Assembly (NCBI RefSeq): GCF_016756395.1
Contig: NZ_AP018365.1
Span: 434,001 to 498,000 of the forward strand
Reading direction: 5' to 3'
DNA from: Streptomyces sp. SN-593
GTDB lineage: Bacteria > Actinomycetota > Actinomycetes > Streptomycetales > Streptomycetaceae
DNA: 64,000 nt
Shown here: positions 28,193-35,867 of the stretch, piece after piece
Position numbering within the stretch: the stretch's first letter is position 1
Layout: every line of letters starts with the position of its first letter
Made by a program: the position numbers and the translations under genes
The notes under the pieces: model-generated
Seen by the model: only the letters and a program-made list of their open reading frames with translations
Told to the model about the DNA's origin: nothing
Databases searched by the model: none

Positions 28193-28223
28193 GCGCGCGG
28201 GACGGCGACGACGTCCCGCGCGC
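28193..28223. terminator. Strong hairpin between convergent genes
   Basis: A perfect 12-base stem, GCGCGCGGGACG / CGTCCCGCGCGC, with loop gcgacga lies 16 bases after the sedolisin stop and serves as a likely bidirectional terminator with the TetR gene. No T-tract follows. Confidence 0.65.
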
Positions 28224-28306
28224 CCACGCGGCAGCGACTCCCCCGCCGCCGCGGCATCCCCCTTCGCGGGCCGATCCGCCGGGCGGCCGATCCGCCGGCC
28301 GGCGGG

Positions 28307-28876
28307 TCAGCACGCGGACGCGCAGGCCCGTACGTCGGCGAGCGCCTGCCGGGCGAGCACGCGGAAGTCCTCGCCGGAGGTCTTCCCGCTCCAGCGTTCG
28401 AAGGCGATCGCCGAGGCGAGCGCGCCGAGGTCCGCCGACACGCGGGCGGTGACCTCGGGCACCCCGCGCCGTCTGAGCGCGTCGGCCATCGACACCACGA
28501 GGGCGAGGTTCTTCAGCGCCTCGCGTTCCCGCAGTTCGGGGTTGGCGGCGATCACCACCTGCCTGCGGGCGGCGAACTCCCGGCGTTCGGCCGTGAAGAC
28601 CTCCCCGCCGAGCGCGTCCAGCGCGTGGGCGACCAGGTCGAGGGGCGCCGCCGTCTCCGGCGCCGCGGCGATCGCCTCGGTGATCAGTCCGTCGACCGAG
28701 CCGCGGCCGAAGAGCACTTCCCTCTTGTCCTGGAAGTGGCGGAAGAAGGTGCTCTTGCCCAGCCCGGCCCGCCGCGCGATGTCGATCACGGTCGTGTCGT
28801 CGTACCCCCGCTCGGCGAAGAGCTCCAGCGCGGCGTGCGCGAGCCGTTCCGCGGCGTTCGGTTCCCAGCGAGCCAT
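28307..28876 (-). CDS. TetR-family repressor
   Basis: A 189-residue repressor. The N-terminal helix-turn-helix is Ala-Leu-Glu-Leu-Phe-Ala-Glu-Arg-Gly-Tyr, Thr-Val-Ile-Asp-Ile-Ala-Arg-Arg-Ala-Gly-Leu-Gly-Lys-Ser-Thr-Phe-Phe-Arg-His-Phe, a classical TetR pattern. The C-terminal half is the ligand-binding helical bundle. ATG 28876 was chosen because the domain begins directly after it. It is divergent from a zinc-type oxidoreductase gene, with a perfect inverted repeat between them, and so most probably controls that enzyme and itself in response to a quinone or electrophile. The ligand is inferred only. Confidence 0.88.
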   Translation of the reverse strand: MARWEPNAAERLAHAALELFAERGYDDTTVIDIARRAGLGKSTFFRHFQDKREVLFGRGSVDGLITEAIAAAPETAAPLDLVAHALDALGGEVFTAERREFAARRQVVIAANPELREREALKNLALVVSMADALRRRGVPEVTARVSADLGALASAIAFERWSGKTSGEDFRVLARQALADVRACASAC

Positions 28877-28888
28877 GGCACCCAGTGT

Positions 28889-28905
28889 ACGGGACTCGGT
28901 CCCGT
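28889..28905. promoter_or_regulatory. Predicted TetR operator
   Basis: ACGGGAC-tcg-GTCCCGT is a perfect inverted repeat between the divergent TetR and oxidoreductase genes. The right half-site with its flank, GTCCCGTCACTCG (28899), recurs as GTCCCATCACTCG (28932), suggesting two binding positions 33 bases apart. Confidence 0.65.
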
Positions 28906-28962
28906 CACTCGTGTTACGGTGATGAAACCAAGTCCCATCACTCGCCCGAGGAGTCCGCACCC

Positions 28963-29895
28963 ATGAAGCGCATCCAGTACCACCAGTACGGCGGACCGGA
29001 GGTCATGCGGCTGGAGGACTTCGAACCGGCGCCGCTCGGCGCCGACGAGGTCCTCGTCCGTGTCCACGCCGCCGCGGCCAACCCGATGGACTTCGGCATC
29101 CGCGCCGGCCGCATGAAACACGTCACCGGCCGGCGTTTCCCCCGCGCGATGGGCTACGACCTCGCGGGCGTCGTCGAGTCCGTCGGCGACCGCGTCACCC
29201 GGCTGCGGGTCGGCGACGAGGTGCTCGGCGGGACACCGATCAAGACGGCCGGGGCGTTCGCCGAGGCGGTCGTGACGCAGGAGAAGTGCCTCGTGCACAA
29301 GCCCGGGGGGCTGTCCTTCGAGGACGCCGCCGCGATCCCGACCGTCGGCATCACCGCCCTCCAGGCCCTGGTCACCAAGGGGAAGCTGCAACCGGGCCAG
29401 GCCGTGTTCGTGCACAGCTGCCTCGGCGGGGTCGGCCGCTCCGCCGTGCAGATCGCCCTCGCCCACCGGGCCACGGTCGCGGGCAGTTGCCGGGACAGCG
29501 CCGGCGCCGAGGCACGCGACCTCGGCGTCGACCCGGTCGTCGGCTTCGACGTCGATCCCGACTCGCTCGCCGGGCGGTTCGACCTCGTCCTCGTCGCCGC
29601 CGGCACGCTCCCGTTCAGAGCCGCGCGGACGATGATCAAGCCGGGCGGCCGCATCATCAGCGTGCTGCCCACCCCGGCGAACCTCGCCCGGAGCGTGCTG
29701 CCCGGGCCGTTCCGCGCCTTGATCGCCCAGCCGGTCACCGAGGATCTGGAGACGGTCGCCCGGGCCGCCGCCGAGGGGACGCTGCGGCTGCCGATCGCCC
29801 GCACCGTGCCGCTCTCGCAGGCGGTCCCGGCGCTGACCGAACTGGAGCAGGGCGGCGCCGCGACCCGGGGCAAGCTGGTCATCACACCAGGGTGA
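28963..29895 (+). CDS. Zinc-type alcohol dehydrogenase-like / quinone oxidoreductase
   Basis: A 310-residue medium-chain dehydrogenase/reductase. The N-terminal GroES-like domain has Tyr-Gly-Gly-Pro-Glu-Val-Met and Ala-Ala-Ala-Asn-Pro-Met-Asp. The Rossmann domain has Val-His-Ser-Cys-Leu-Gly-Gly-Val-Gly. The zinc-binding Cys/His pattern of true alcohol dehydrogenases is absent, so an NADPH-dependent quinone or enone reductase is likely. ATG 28963 follows GAGGAG. It is divergent from the TetR repressor and presumably induced by the repressor's ligand. Its last 14 bases overlap the end of the STM4011-like gene on the other strand. Confidence 0.85.
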   Translation: MKRIQYHQYGGPEVMRLEDFEPAPLGADEVLVRVHAAAANPMDFGIRAGRMKHVTGRRFPRAMGYDLAGVVESVGDRVTRLRVGDEVLGGTPIKTAGAFAEAVVTQEKCLVHKPGGLSFEDAAAIPTVGITALQALVTKGKLQPGQAVFVHSCLGGVGRSAVQIALAHRATVAGSCRDSAGAEARDLGVDPVVGFDVDPDSLAGRFDLVLVAAGTLPFRAARTMIKPGGRIISVLPTPANLARSVLPGPFRALIAQPVTEDLETVARAAAEGTLRLPIARTVPLSQAVPALTELEQGGAATRGKLVITPG

Positions 29896-30757
29896 GCCGC
29901 TCCCCCGGCGCGGGGACGGTGGCCGGGATGCGTTCCAGCACACCCCCGGCGAAGACGTCGTAGAGCGGCAGGGTGTTCAGGTGGACGTAGCCGATGTGGC
30001 AGTCACAGGCGGCCAGGGGGCAGGGGCGCGGCCGCAGGGCCGCGCGGAAGCCGCCGTCGTAGAGGTTGCCGAGCGGCGCGGGCACGAAGTGGCAGCGGCG
30101 CACGGTCCCCTCGCCGTCCACCGAGACCACCGACTCCCCCGTCCGGCAGGGCAGTCCGGCGCTGGCGTGCGGGTGCCTGCTGTAGGGGAACAGGGGGTCG
30201 AGGTCCGTCCACCGGCCGGCCTCCTCGTCGGTGTACGTGTGGCCCTCGGCCGCGTTGATCCACAGGTAGACGTGGTCGGGCAGGTCGGCGCGCAACCGCC
30301 GTGCCGCGTCGAGGTGTTCGGGCCGGCCGACGACGCCCACGCTGAACCGGACACCGCGCGCGGCCAGGTCCCGGCACTTGGCGAGGAACCGGTCGTAGGG
30401 GGTCTGGCCGGGGTGGTAGGTGCACCACAGCGCGAGGGTGTCGAGGTCGGCGCCGGCCAGCCACCCGGTGCGGCCGCTGAGGTTGGTCTGGATGGCGACG
30501 CGCCGCACGTGCGGCATCAGCGACAGTCCGGTCAGGGCGTCGCGGTACCAGGAGCGGACCAGGCCCTCGCCCCACGGCGTGAACAGGATCGACAGGCGGT
30601 CGCCGGTCTGCTGCCCGGCCCAGTGGGTGAAGCGCTCCAACGCGGCGCGGTCGGCCCGCAGTTGCTCTCCGGTGTCACGGCGCTTGGCGAACGGGCAGTA
30701 CGGGCAGTCGTAGTCGCAGGAGGCGAGCGGTCCGCGGTAGAGCAGGGTCAGGTCCAC
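29882..30757 (-). CDS. STM4011-family radical SAM protein
   Basis: A 291-residue radical SAM enzyme. The [4Fe-4S]/SAM motif is Cys-Asp-Tyr-Asp-Cys-Pro-Tyr-Cys near residues 14-21. A C-terminal set of cysteines (Leu-Pro-Cys-Arg-Thr-Gly, Arg-Arg-Cys-His-Phe, Pro-Cys-Pro-Leu-Ala-Ala-Cys-Asp-Cys-His) looks like a SPASM/twitch-type auxiliary iron-sulfur site. Sequence and context match the family named after Salmonella STM4011; no reaction is known to me. GTG 30757 follows GGAGGTGA, a strong ribosome binding site. It is the last gene of a five-gene operon, four bases after the STM4012-like gene. Its end overlaps the convergent oxidoreductase by 14 bases. Confidence 0.85.
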   Translation of the reverse strand: MDLTLLYRGPLASCDYDCPYCPFAKRRDTGEQLRADRAALERFTHWAGQQTGDRLSILFTPWGEGLVRSWYRDALTGLSLMPHVRRVAIQTNLSGRTGWLAGADLDTLALWCTYHPGQTPYDRFLAKCRDLAARGVRFSVGVVGRPEHLDAARRLRADLPDHVYLWINAAEGHTYTDEEAGRWTDLDPLFPYSRHPHASAGLPCRTGESVVSVDGEGTVRRCHFVPAPLGNLYDGGFRAALRPRPCPLAACDCHIGYVHLNTLPLYDVFAGGVLERIPATVPAPGERLTLV

Positions 30758-30761
30758 GCCG

Positions 30762-32108
30762 TCACCTCCGCTCGTAGGCGGTCATCGCGGCGCGGACGGC
30801 CGGCGAGAACAGGGCGGGGCCGATCGCGTCGGAGTGGGCCAGCCCCTCGGGGGTCAGCCGCAGCGCGGTCCCGTCGTCGGTGAGCCAGCCGCGGTCGGCG
30901 AGGCGGTCGAGCACGTCGCCGAAGTGGTCGGCCGGCGCGGCGCCGAACCGGGCGCGGTACTCCGCGTGCTCCAGGCCCGCGGCCTGGAGCAGGGACTGGA
31001 GCAGGTGGCGCCGGCGGGCCTCGTCGCCGTCGACGCGGCGGCCGGTCTCGGCGTGCGCGAAGTCGGCCGCGGGGCGGGCGACGAAGTCGTCGATGATGCC
31101 GCGGATCTGGTGCATGCCCACGGCGTAGTCGAAGGAGTAGTGCAGCCCCGAGGTGTAGGAGCGGGCGCCGCAGCCCAGGCCGATCATGCCGTCGGTCTGG
31201 CAGGCGTAGTCGTCGGCGCCCTGCGGCGGGGCGTCGGCGCGGCGGAACATCCGCATGGACTGCTGCGCGTAGCCGTGGGCGAGCAGGTGGTCGCGGCCCG
31301 CACGGTACAGCCGCAGCCGCTGCTCGTCCCAGGCCGGGTCGGCTTCCTGGGTGGCGCGGCGGCCGAGGCCGGTCAGCGGGCGGACGTAGAGCGGGTAGAG
31401 GTACAGCTCCTCGGGCCGCCAGGCGAGGGCCGCGTCCAGGGATGCGCGCCAGGTGCGCTCGGTCTGGCCGTCGATGCCGTAGATGAGGTCGATGTTGAGG
31501 ACGGGTATCGCTGCGTCGCGGACGCGTCCGAGCGCGTCCTCGACGTCGGCGCGCCGCTGGGGGCGGACGGCGGCACGCGCCTCCGCGTCCACGAAGCTCT
31601 GCACGCCGAGGCTGAGCCGGGTGGTGCCGCGGTCGGCGAGCACGCCGAGGCGGTCGGCGGTGGCGGTGGCCGGGGACGCCTCCACGGACAGCGGGACGGC
31701 GCGCAGGTCGGCCCCCATGCGCCGCTCGGCGATGTCGCACAGGCGCTCCAGCTCCGCGGCGGTGAGGAAGGTGGGGGTGCCGCCGCCGAACGCGGCGGTG
31801 GCGAACCGGGCTTCGCCGTCGAGGGCGGCGCGCACCGCGCCGGCCTGCCGCTCCAGCGCGTCGAGGTAGGCGCCGGTGAGGCCGTCGGGGGCGCCGACCC
31901 GGGTGAAGAGGTTGCAGAAGCCGCAGCGGACCTCGCAGAAGGGGACGTGCAGGTAGAGCGAGAGGCTGTCCTGCGGCTCGCCCGCCCACAGGTCGCGCAG
32001 CGCGGGCCGCTCGGGCAGCGGCCGGTAGGCGGTCTTGTGCGGGTAGGCGTAGACGTAGCTCTGGTACGGGCCGCCGTCGAGGGCGGTGCGGGGTGGGGCG
32101 ACGGTCAT
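30762..32108 (-). CDS. STM4012-family radical SAM protein (HemN/HemW-like)
   Basis: A 448-residue radical SAM protein related to coproporphyrinogen dehydrogenases. The SAM cluster motif is His-Val-Pro-Phe-Cys-Glu-Val-Arg-Cys-Gly-Phe-Cys-Asn, followed by Phe-Gly-Gly-Gly-Thr-Pro-Thr-Phe-Leu, Leu-Ser-Val-Glu-Ala-Ser-Pro and Gly-Val-Gln-Ser-Phe. The C-terminal half has Met-Ile-Gly-Leu-Gly-Cys-Gly-Ala-Arg-Ser-Tyr and a HemN-like helical domain. It is unlikely to be a housekeeping haem enzyme because it is locked in the STM401x operon. ATG 32108 overlaps the preceding stop (ATGA). Whether it modifies a porphyrin, a peptide or a small molecule is unknown. Confidence 0.87.
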   Translation of the reverse strand: MTVAPPRTALDGGPYQSYVYAYPHKTAYRPLPERPALRDLWAGEPQDSLSLYLHVPFCEVRCGFCNLFTRVGAPDGLTGAYLDALERQAGAVRAALDGEARFATAAFGGGTPTFLTAAELERLCDIAERRMGADLRAVPLSVEASPATATADRLGVLADRGTTRLSLGVQSFVDAEARAAVRPQRRADVEDALGRVRDAAIPVLNIDLIYGIDGQTERTWRASLDAALAWRPEELYLYPLYVRPLTGLGRRATQEADPAWDEQRLRLYRAGRDHLLAHGYAQQSMRMFRRADAPPQGADDYACQTDGMIGLGCGARSYTSGLHYSFDYAVGMHQIRGIIDDFVARPAADFAHAETGRRVDGDEARRRHLLQSLLQAAGLEHAEYRARFGAAPADHFGDVLDRLADRGWLTDDGTALRLTPEGLAHSDAIGPALFSPAVRAAMTAYERR

Positions 32109-32953
32109 CGGTCGGCCTCCGACGGGTCGAGGAAGAAGTGGGCGTAGGGCACGGTCCACACGGACGGGTGGCCGAGCCGGTGGCCGGTGTAGCCGTCGTC
32201 GCCGTAGGCGGTGCCGTGGTCGGAGCAGACGATCGCGAAGCAGCGGCGCCTGCTGCTCGCGGCGGCGAACAGTCGCCCGATGTGCCGGTCGACGTATTCC
32301 AGTGCGGCGGCATGGGTGGCGCGGCTGTCGCCGGCCTCGCGCCCGGCGCCGGGCAGGTGGAACCAGTTCGGCTGGTGCAGGGCGGAGACGTTGACGAAGA
32401 GGAACAGCTTCCGCTCGGGCGGCAGGGCGCGCACCACGTCCTGCGCGCACGCCACCTGGTGCTCGAACGAGGTGGGCGAGGTGACGCCGAAGTCCGGTGT
32501 CCAGTGGGCTTCGTGGAAGAGGCCGGGCAGGACGGAGCCGAGCGGGCCCCGCTGGTTGAAGAAGCCGACCCCGCCGACGCAGGCGGTGTGGTAGCCGGCG
32601 GCGGCCAGGCCGGAGACGAGGTCGGGCGTGTCGTAGACGTAGGTGCCGGGCGCGGTGGTCTCGCTGCCGGCGAAGCGCGCGGCGAACAGCCGCGCGTGCG
32701 GTCCGGGGGTGGCCGGGGTCGGCAGGAAGCCGGCGAAGATCGCCTGGTGGGAGGCGTAGGTGAAGCTGCCGGGGGCGTGCCGCTCCTCCCACCGGCCGCC
32801 GGGGAGGTGGCGGGCCAGGTGCGGGATGCGGCCCTGCTCGGCCAGTTCGGCGGCGACGTCGTGGCGCAGCGTGTCCAGGGTGACCAGGAGGAGGTCGTGG
32901 CTGCCGACCACCTCGGTCATGTCCGGCTCAGCGGCCGGAGGGGAGGCGGGCAT
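32105..32953 (-). CDS. STM4013/SEN3800-family hydrolase (alkaline phosphatase superfamily)
   Basis: A 282-residue hydrolase of the alkaline phosphatase/sulfatase fold. Metal-binding Asp occurs in Leu-Leu-Leu-Val-Thr-Leu-Asp-Thr-Leu-Arg. The nucleophile position reads Phe-Thr-Tyr-Ala-Ser-His-Gln-Ala-Ile-Phe-Ala-Gly, with Ser or Thr but no Cys-x-Pro-x-Arg, so it is not a formylglycine sulfatase. The second metal site is Cys-Ser-Asp-His-Gly-Thr with a later Gly-His-Arg-Leu-Gly-His. It probably hydrolyses or transfers a phosphate or phosphonate ester. ATG 32953 follows GAAGGA and overlaps the STM4014-like gene by 26 bases; ATG 32920 is an alternative. Confidence 0.83.
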   Translation of the reverse strand: MPASPPAAEPDMTEVVGSHDLLLVTLDTLRHDVAAELAEQGRIPHLARHLPGGRWEERHAPGSFTYASHQAIFAGFLPTPATPGPHARLFAARFAGSETTAPGTYVYDTPDLVSGLAAAGYHTACVGGVGFFNQRGPLGSVLPGLFHEAHWTPDFGVTSPTSFEHQVACAQDVVRALPPERKLFLFVNVSALHQPNWFHLPGAGREAGDSRATHAAALEYVDRHIGRLFAAASSRRRCFAIVCSDHGTAYGDDGYTGHRLGHPSVWTVPYAHFFLDPSEADR

Positions 32954-34190
32954 CCGTGGGTCCTTCGCGGTGCGGGGCGGGCGGGCTGTACGGGGCCGGC
33001 GGGCGCGGTGGGCGGTGCGCCCCGGCCGCCCGGCCGGAGTCGGGCGCGGGGGGCCGGCGGGGTCCGGCCCCGGCGGCCGGCTCCGCGTGCGGCCGCAGGA
33101 TCTCCGCGACCTGGGCGGCGTACGTGTCCCGTCCCTCGGCGCCGCTGCCGGGCAGTCCGGTGAGGCCGGGCAGCAGGTCGCCGAAGGCGTTGACCTCGCC
33201 GACGGCGGCCCGGCGCCAGCCGACCGCCGGCAGCAGGTCCACGCCGACGCACAGGGTCCGGGGGAAGCAGGCGGCGGCCCGCTCGCACACGTCGAGCAGG
33301 TCGCTCCAGCGGGCGCCGGCCGCCTCGACCGCGGCGCGCGCGGCGTCGAGGTCGCCGCGCCGCCCGCCCAGGTGGAGGTTGGTCAGCGGGGAGCGGCTGG
33401 TGCGCACCACGGCGTGGGTGGCGCGTCCGCCGACCACGACGACCCGCAGGTCGGCGGCGCGGCCGGTCTGGGACGCCTTGGGCAGCCAGCGTTCCAGGTG
33501 CAGCCCGTCGGGGGCGAGCGCGTCCACGATCGCGGCGACGTCGGCCTCGCCGTCGTAGCGCCGCACCTTCAGGGAGTTGTGCAGGTGGCCGTCGGCGGCG
33601 CGCTCCACCGAGGTGGTGGCCCGCACCCTTCCGCCTCCGGCGGTCTCGACGGCGAGCACGCCGGAGGCGGACGAGCCGTGCGCGGGCTTCACGAACACCC
33701 GGGGCAGGCGGTGCGCGCGCATCAGCTCCCGGACGTCGTCCCACCCGCGCACCGGGGCCGCGCCGGGCCCGGACGTCGGCGACGCGGGGACGGGCACGCC
33801 GGCGGCGCGCAGGACCGCATGGCAGCGCCGCTTGTCGAACAGCACGGCGAGGTCGTCCGGGTCGTCCAGCCGGCGGCCGCCGCGCAGGCCGGCGACGGCG
33901 GCCAGGAAGCCGGCGTACCAGCGGGCGGAGCCGTCCACGCGGGTGGGGGCGTGCCCCTCCCCGCGCAGCCGGCGGTCCACCTCGTCGTCCTCCCCCGGCG
34001 AGTCGAGCCGCACGACCTCACGCGCGTCGAAGTCGGCCCCGCCGTCGCGCAGGACGTCGCGCCAGGCGACGACGCGCGGGGCGGGCAGCCCGGCGGCCCG
34101 GACGGCGTCCGCGAAGAGGGTCACGCGCCGGTTGCCGGGGTTGCCGACGACGGCCAGGCGCGGGGCGGCGCCACTCGCCGGGGAGGCCAT
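32928..34190 (-). CDS. STM4014-family ATP-grasp-like protein
   Basis: A 420-residue protein whose central part resembles an ATP-grasp ligase. Visible are Leu-Phe-Asp-Lys-Arg-Arg-Cys, Arg-Val-Phe-Val-Lys-Pro-Ala-His-Gly-Ser-Ser-Ala-Ser-Gly-Val with the ATP-contacting Lys and the flexible Gly-rich loop, Asp-Leu-Arg-Val-Val-Val-Val-Gly-Gly, and the metal motif Ala-Val-Gly-Glu-Val-Asn-Ala-Phe-Gly-Asp. ATP-grasp enzymes join an acyl phosphate to an amine or thiol, so this could ligate an amino acid or peptide within the pathway. The last 70 residues are Pro/Arg-rich. ATG 34190 overlaps the stop of the LRR gene (ATGA), and its 3' end overlaps the hydrolase start. Confidence 0.82.
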   Translation of the reverse strand: MASPASGAAPRLAVVGNPGNRRVTLFADAVRAAGLPAPRVVAWRDVLRDGGADFDAREVVRLDSPGEDDEVDRRLRGEGHAPTRVDGSARWYAGFLAAVAGLRGGRRLDDPDDLAVLFDKRRCHAVLRAAGVPVPASPTSGPGAAPVRGWDDVRELMRAHRLPRVFVKPAHGSSASGVLAVETAGGGRVRATTSVERAADGHLHNSLKVRRYDGEADVAAIVDALAPDGLHLERWLPKASQTGRAADLRVVVVGGRATHAVVRTSRSPLTNLHLGGRRGDLDAARAAVEAAGARWSDLLDVCERAAACFPRTLCVGVDLLPAVGWRRAAVGEVNAFGDLLPGLTGLPGSGAEGRDTYAAQVAEILRPHAEPAAGAGPRRPPAPDSGRAAGAHRPPRPPAPYSPPAPHREGPTDARLPSGR

Positions 34191-35149
34191 CACTCGCCCA
34201 CGGAGACGTAGCGCCAGACGGTGCCGTCGCTTTCCGTGTCCTCGTCGGCGTCGTCCTTGTCGAGGTCCAGCTCGACGCCGGCCGGGCGCAGGGTCTCGGC
34301 GAGGCGGTTCCGCATCGGCTCGCTGAGGTAGTGGTGGTGCAGGTCGAGCCTGGCGAGGTGGGTCAGCGGCTGGCCGGCGAGCAGCGCGCCGGCGCCCTCG
34401 TCGGTGAGCACACCCATGGACAGGTCCAGCTCCTCCAGCCGGGCCACGACCGGCGCCGCGGCCACCGCCGCCGCGACCGCGTCCTGCATCTCGCTGTTGC
34501 GCAGCGCCAGGTGGCGCAGGTTCGGGAAGCGGGCGCCGGACAGGATGCCCTCCAGGTCCGTCACCTCGCTGTCGCCGCCGTAGTCGGGGGTGCCGAGCCA
34601 CAGGTCGAGGTGTTCCAGGGCGGGCAGGTCGCTGGCGGCGACGCCCCGCACCACCTCGGCGGGCAGCCCGCCGGTCTCCATGACCAGGCGGCGCAGGGCG
34701 GCGTGCTTCACGGCGGGGAAGACGAGGTCGGTGCCGCCGCGCACACCCAGCTCCGCCAGCTCCGGGTAGGCGTCGAGCAGCGGGGTGATGTCACCTTGGT
34801 GGATCCAGGAGATCTCGCACTCCTCCATCACCATGTCGCCGACGAACACCGCGCGCAGCGCGGGGAAGCGGTCGCGGGCACCGGTCAGCGCGTTCACCAC
34901 CGGCTCGCACGAGCTGTCGTACGCCTCCTCCCAGGCACCCACGATCAGCGCCTTCACCCGGGTGGTGTCGACGGTCTCGCAGAACCGGGCGAAGGCGGCC
35001 GGCCAGTCCTCCTCGGAGTCGTAGACCTCGCCCCGGACGCGCCAGGCCACGGCGTCGGGGTCTGGCAGGTCGGCCACGGGTGCGTCGCGGCCCGGGAAGT
35101 CGTACGCGGGCAGCCCGTGCAGCTCGTCGAGGTGGTCACCGATGGTCAT
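34190..35149 (-). CDS. STM4015-family leucine-rich-repeat protein
   Basis: A 319-residue cytosolic protein and first gene of the five-gene operon. The C-terminal two-thirds contain leucine-rich-repeat-like segments, such as Leu-Pro-Ala-Leu-Glu-His-Leu-Asp-Leu, Phe-Pro-Asn-Leu-Arg-His-Leu-Ala-Leu, Leu-Glu-Glu-Leu-Asp-Leu and Leu-Ala-Arg-Leu-Asp-Leu, preceded by an acidic N-terminal domain rich in Asp/Glu/Trp. LRR folds usually bind another protein, so it may be a scaffold or substrate receptor for the radical SAM enzymes. ATG 35149 follows CAGGAG; the frame is open for another 138 bases upstream without a better site. The 254-base region upstream is shared with the divergent GEVTGHAH protein gene. 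Confidence 0.8.
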   Translation of the reverse strand: MTIGDHLDELHGLPAYDFPGRDAPVADLPDPDAVAWRVRGEVYDSEEDWPAAFARFCETVDTTRVKALIVGAWEEAYDSSCEPVVNALTGARDRFPALRAVFVGDMVMEECEISWIHQGDITPLLDAYPELAELGVRGGTDLVFPAVKHAALRRLVMETGGLPAEVVRGVAASDLPALEHLDLWLGTPDYGGDSEVTDLEGILSGARFPNLRHLALRNSEMQDAVAAAVAAAPVVARLEELDLSMGVLTDEGAGALLAGQPLTHLARLDLHHHYLSEPMRNRLAETLRPAGVELDLDKDDADEDTESDGTVWRYVSVGE

Positions 35150-35403
35150 GCGCCTGCTCCTGGGAAGGGTCGGGTGGTGCGTGGTGACCGCAGTTCTACC
35201 AACCGGGTCCGACAACGCGCGTCCAGGGGTGTCCGGGGCGGCCCGAGGGCGGCCCCGGAGGCGGCCCGTGGCTGGCCGCACCGCCAACGTGCCCGGCGGG
35301 CGGGGCCGTTGGCGGGGGGCCGTGGTAGGCCGGTTGTCGGTGCCCGGCCCTACGGTCGTGGACGGAGGGCAGGCGCGCGGTGCGCCGCCGGAGGAGGTGT
35401 GCC

Positions 35404-35730
35404 GTGTACCGGCAGGGAGACGTGCTGATGGTGCCCGTGGCGGAGGAGGCGGTGCCCGCGCACGTGGCCGCGGCGCGCCGTGAGCCGCGCGACGGGCGGG
35501 GCCGGCTGGTGCTGGCGCTGGGAGAGGTCACCGGCCACGCGCACGCCGTGGTCGGGCCGGGCGAACTGGTCCGGGAGCCGGGGCCGTTCGGGCCGTTCCT
35601 GCTCCATCTCCCGCAGGGCGGGCGGGTGGTCCACGAGGAGCACGCGACGATCACGCTGCCGCGCGGCTGGTTCCGGGTGATCCGGCAGCGGGAGTACGTG
35701 CCGGGGTCGGTGCGGATCGTGGCGGACTGA
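35404..35730 (+). CDS. Conserved hypothetical protein with GEVTGHAH motif
   Basis: A 108-residue small beta-rich protein. It opens Tyr-Arg-Gln-Gly-Asp-Val-Leu-Met-Val-Pro-Val and has the block Leu-Gly-Glu-Val-Thr-Gly-His-Ala-His-Ala-Val, then a Glu-Glu-His-Ala-Thr-Ile-Thr-Leu-Pro-Arg-Gly strand. The spaced histidines could bind a metal. I do not know a function. GTG 35404 follows GGAGGAGG, a strong ribosome binding site. It is divergent from the STM4015-like gene and 137 bases upstream of the DUF6745 gene on the same strand, with which it probably forms a pair. Confidence 0.7.
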   Translation: MYRQGDVLMVPVAEEAVPAHVAAARREPRDGRGRLVLALGEVTGHAHAVVGPGELVREPGPFGPFLLHLPQGGRVVHEEHATITLPRGWFRVIRQREYVPGSVRIVAD

Positions 35731-35867
35731 GCGGGACGCGCGCGCCGGCGTGACGCGGGGACGGAGGGACACGGGGTTCCCCGCGGGCGCGGCGGCGAAC
35801 ACGTCGGAGGCACCGGACGGCAGGGCGGCCCGGGGGCGGCGGTGCTGCCGGGCCATGGGAAGAGCGA

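Noticed and set aside
30762..32108. HemN/HemW (haem synthesis) assignment
   Set aside because: The radical SAM core is HemN-like, but the tight operon with STM4011, 4013, 4014 and 4015 families points to a different role.
32105..32953. STM4013-like hydrolase as a second formylglycine sulfatase
   Set aside because: It has the alkaline-phosphatase fold, but the Cys/Ser-x-Pro-x-Arg motif is missing, so it should not depend on the FGE gene.
29882..35403. RiPP precursor peptide near the radical SAM operon
   Set aside because: Genes overlap almost completely and the 254-base upstream region holds no small ORF with a ribosome binding site, so no precursor was called.
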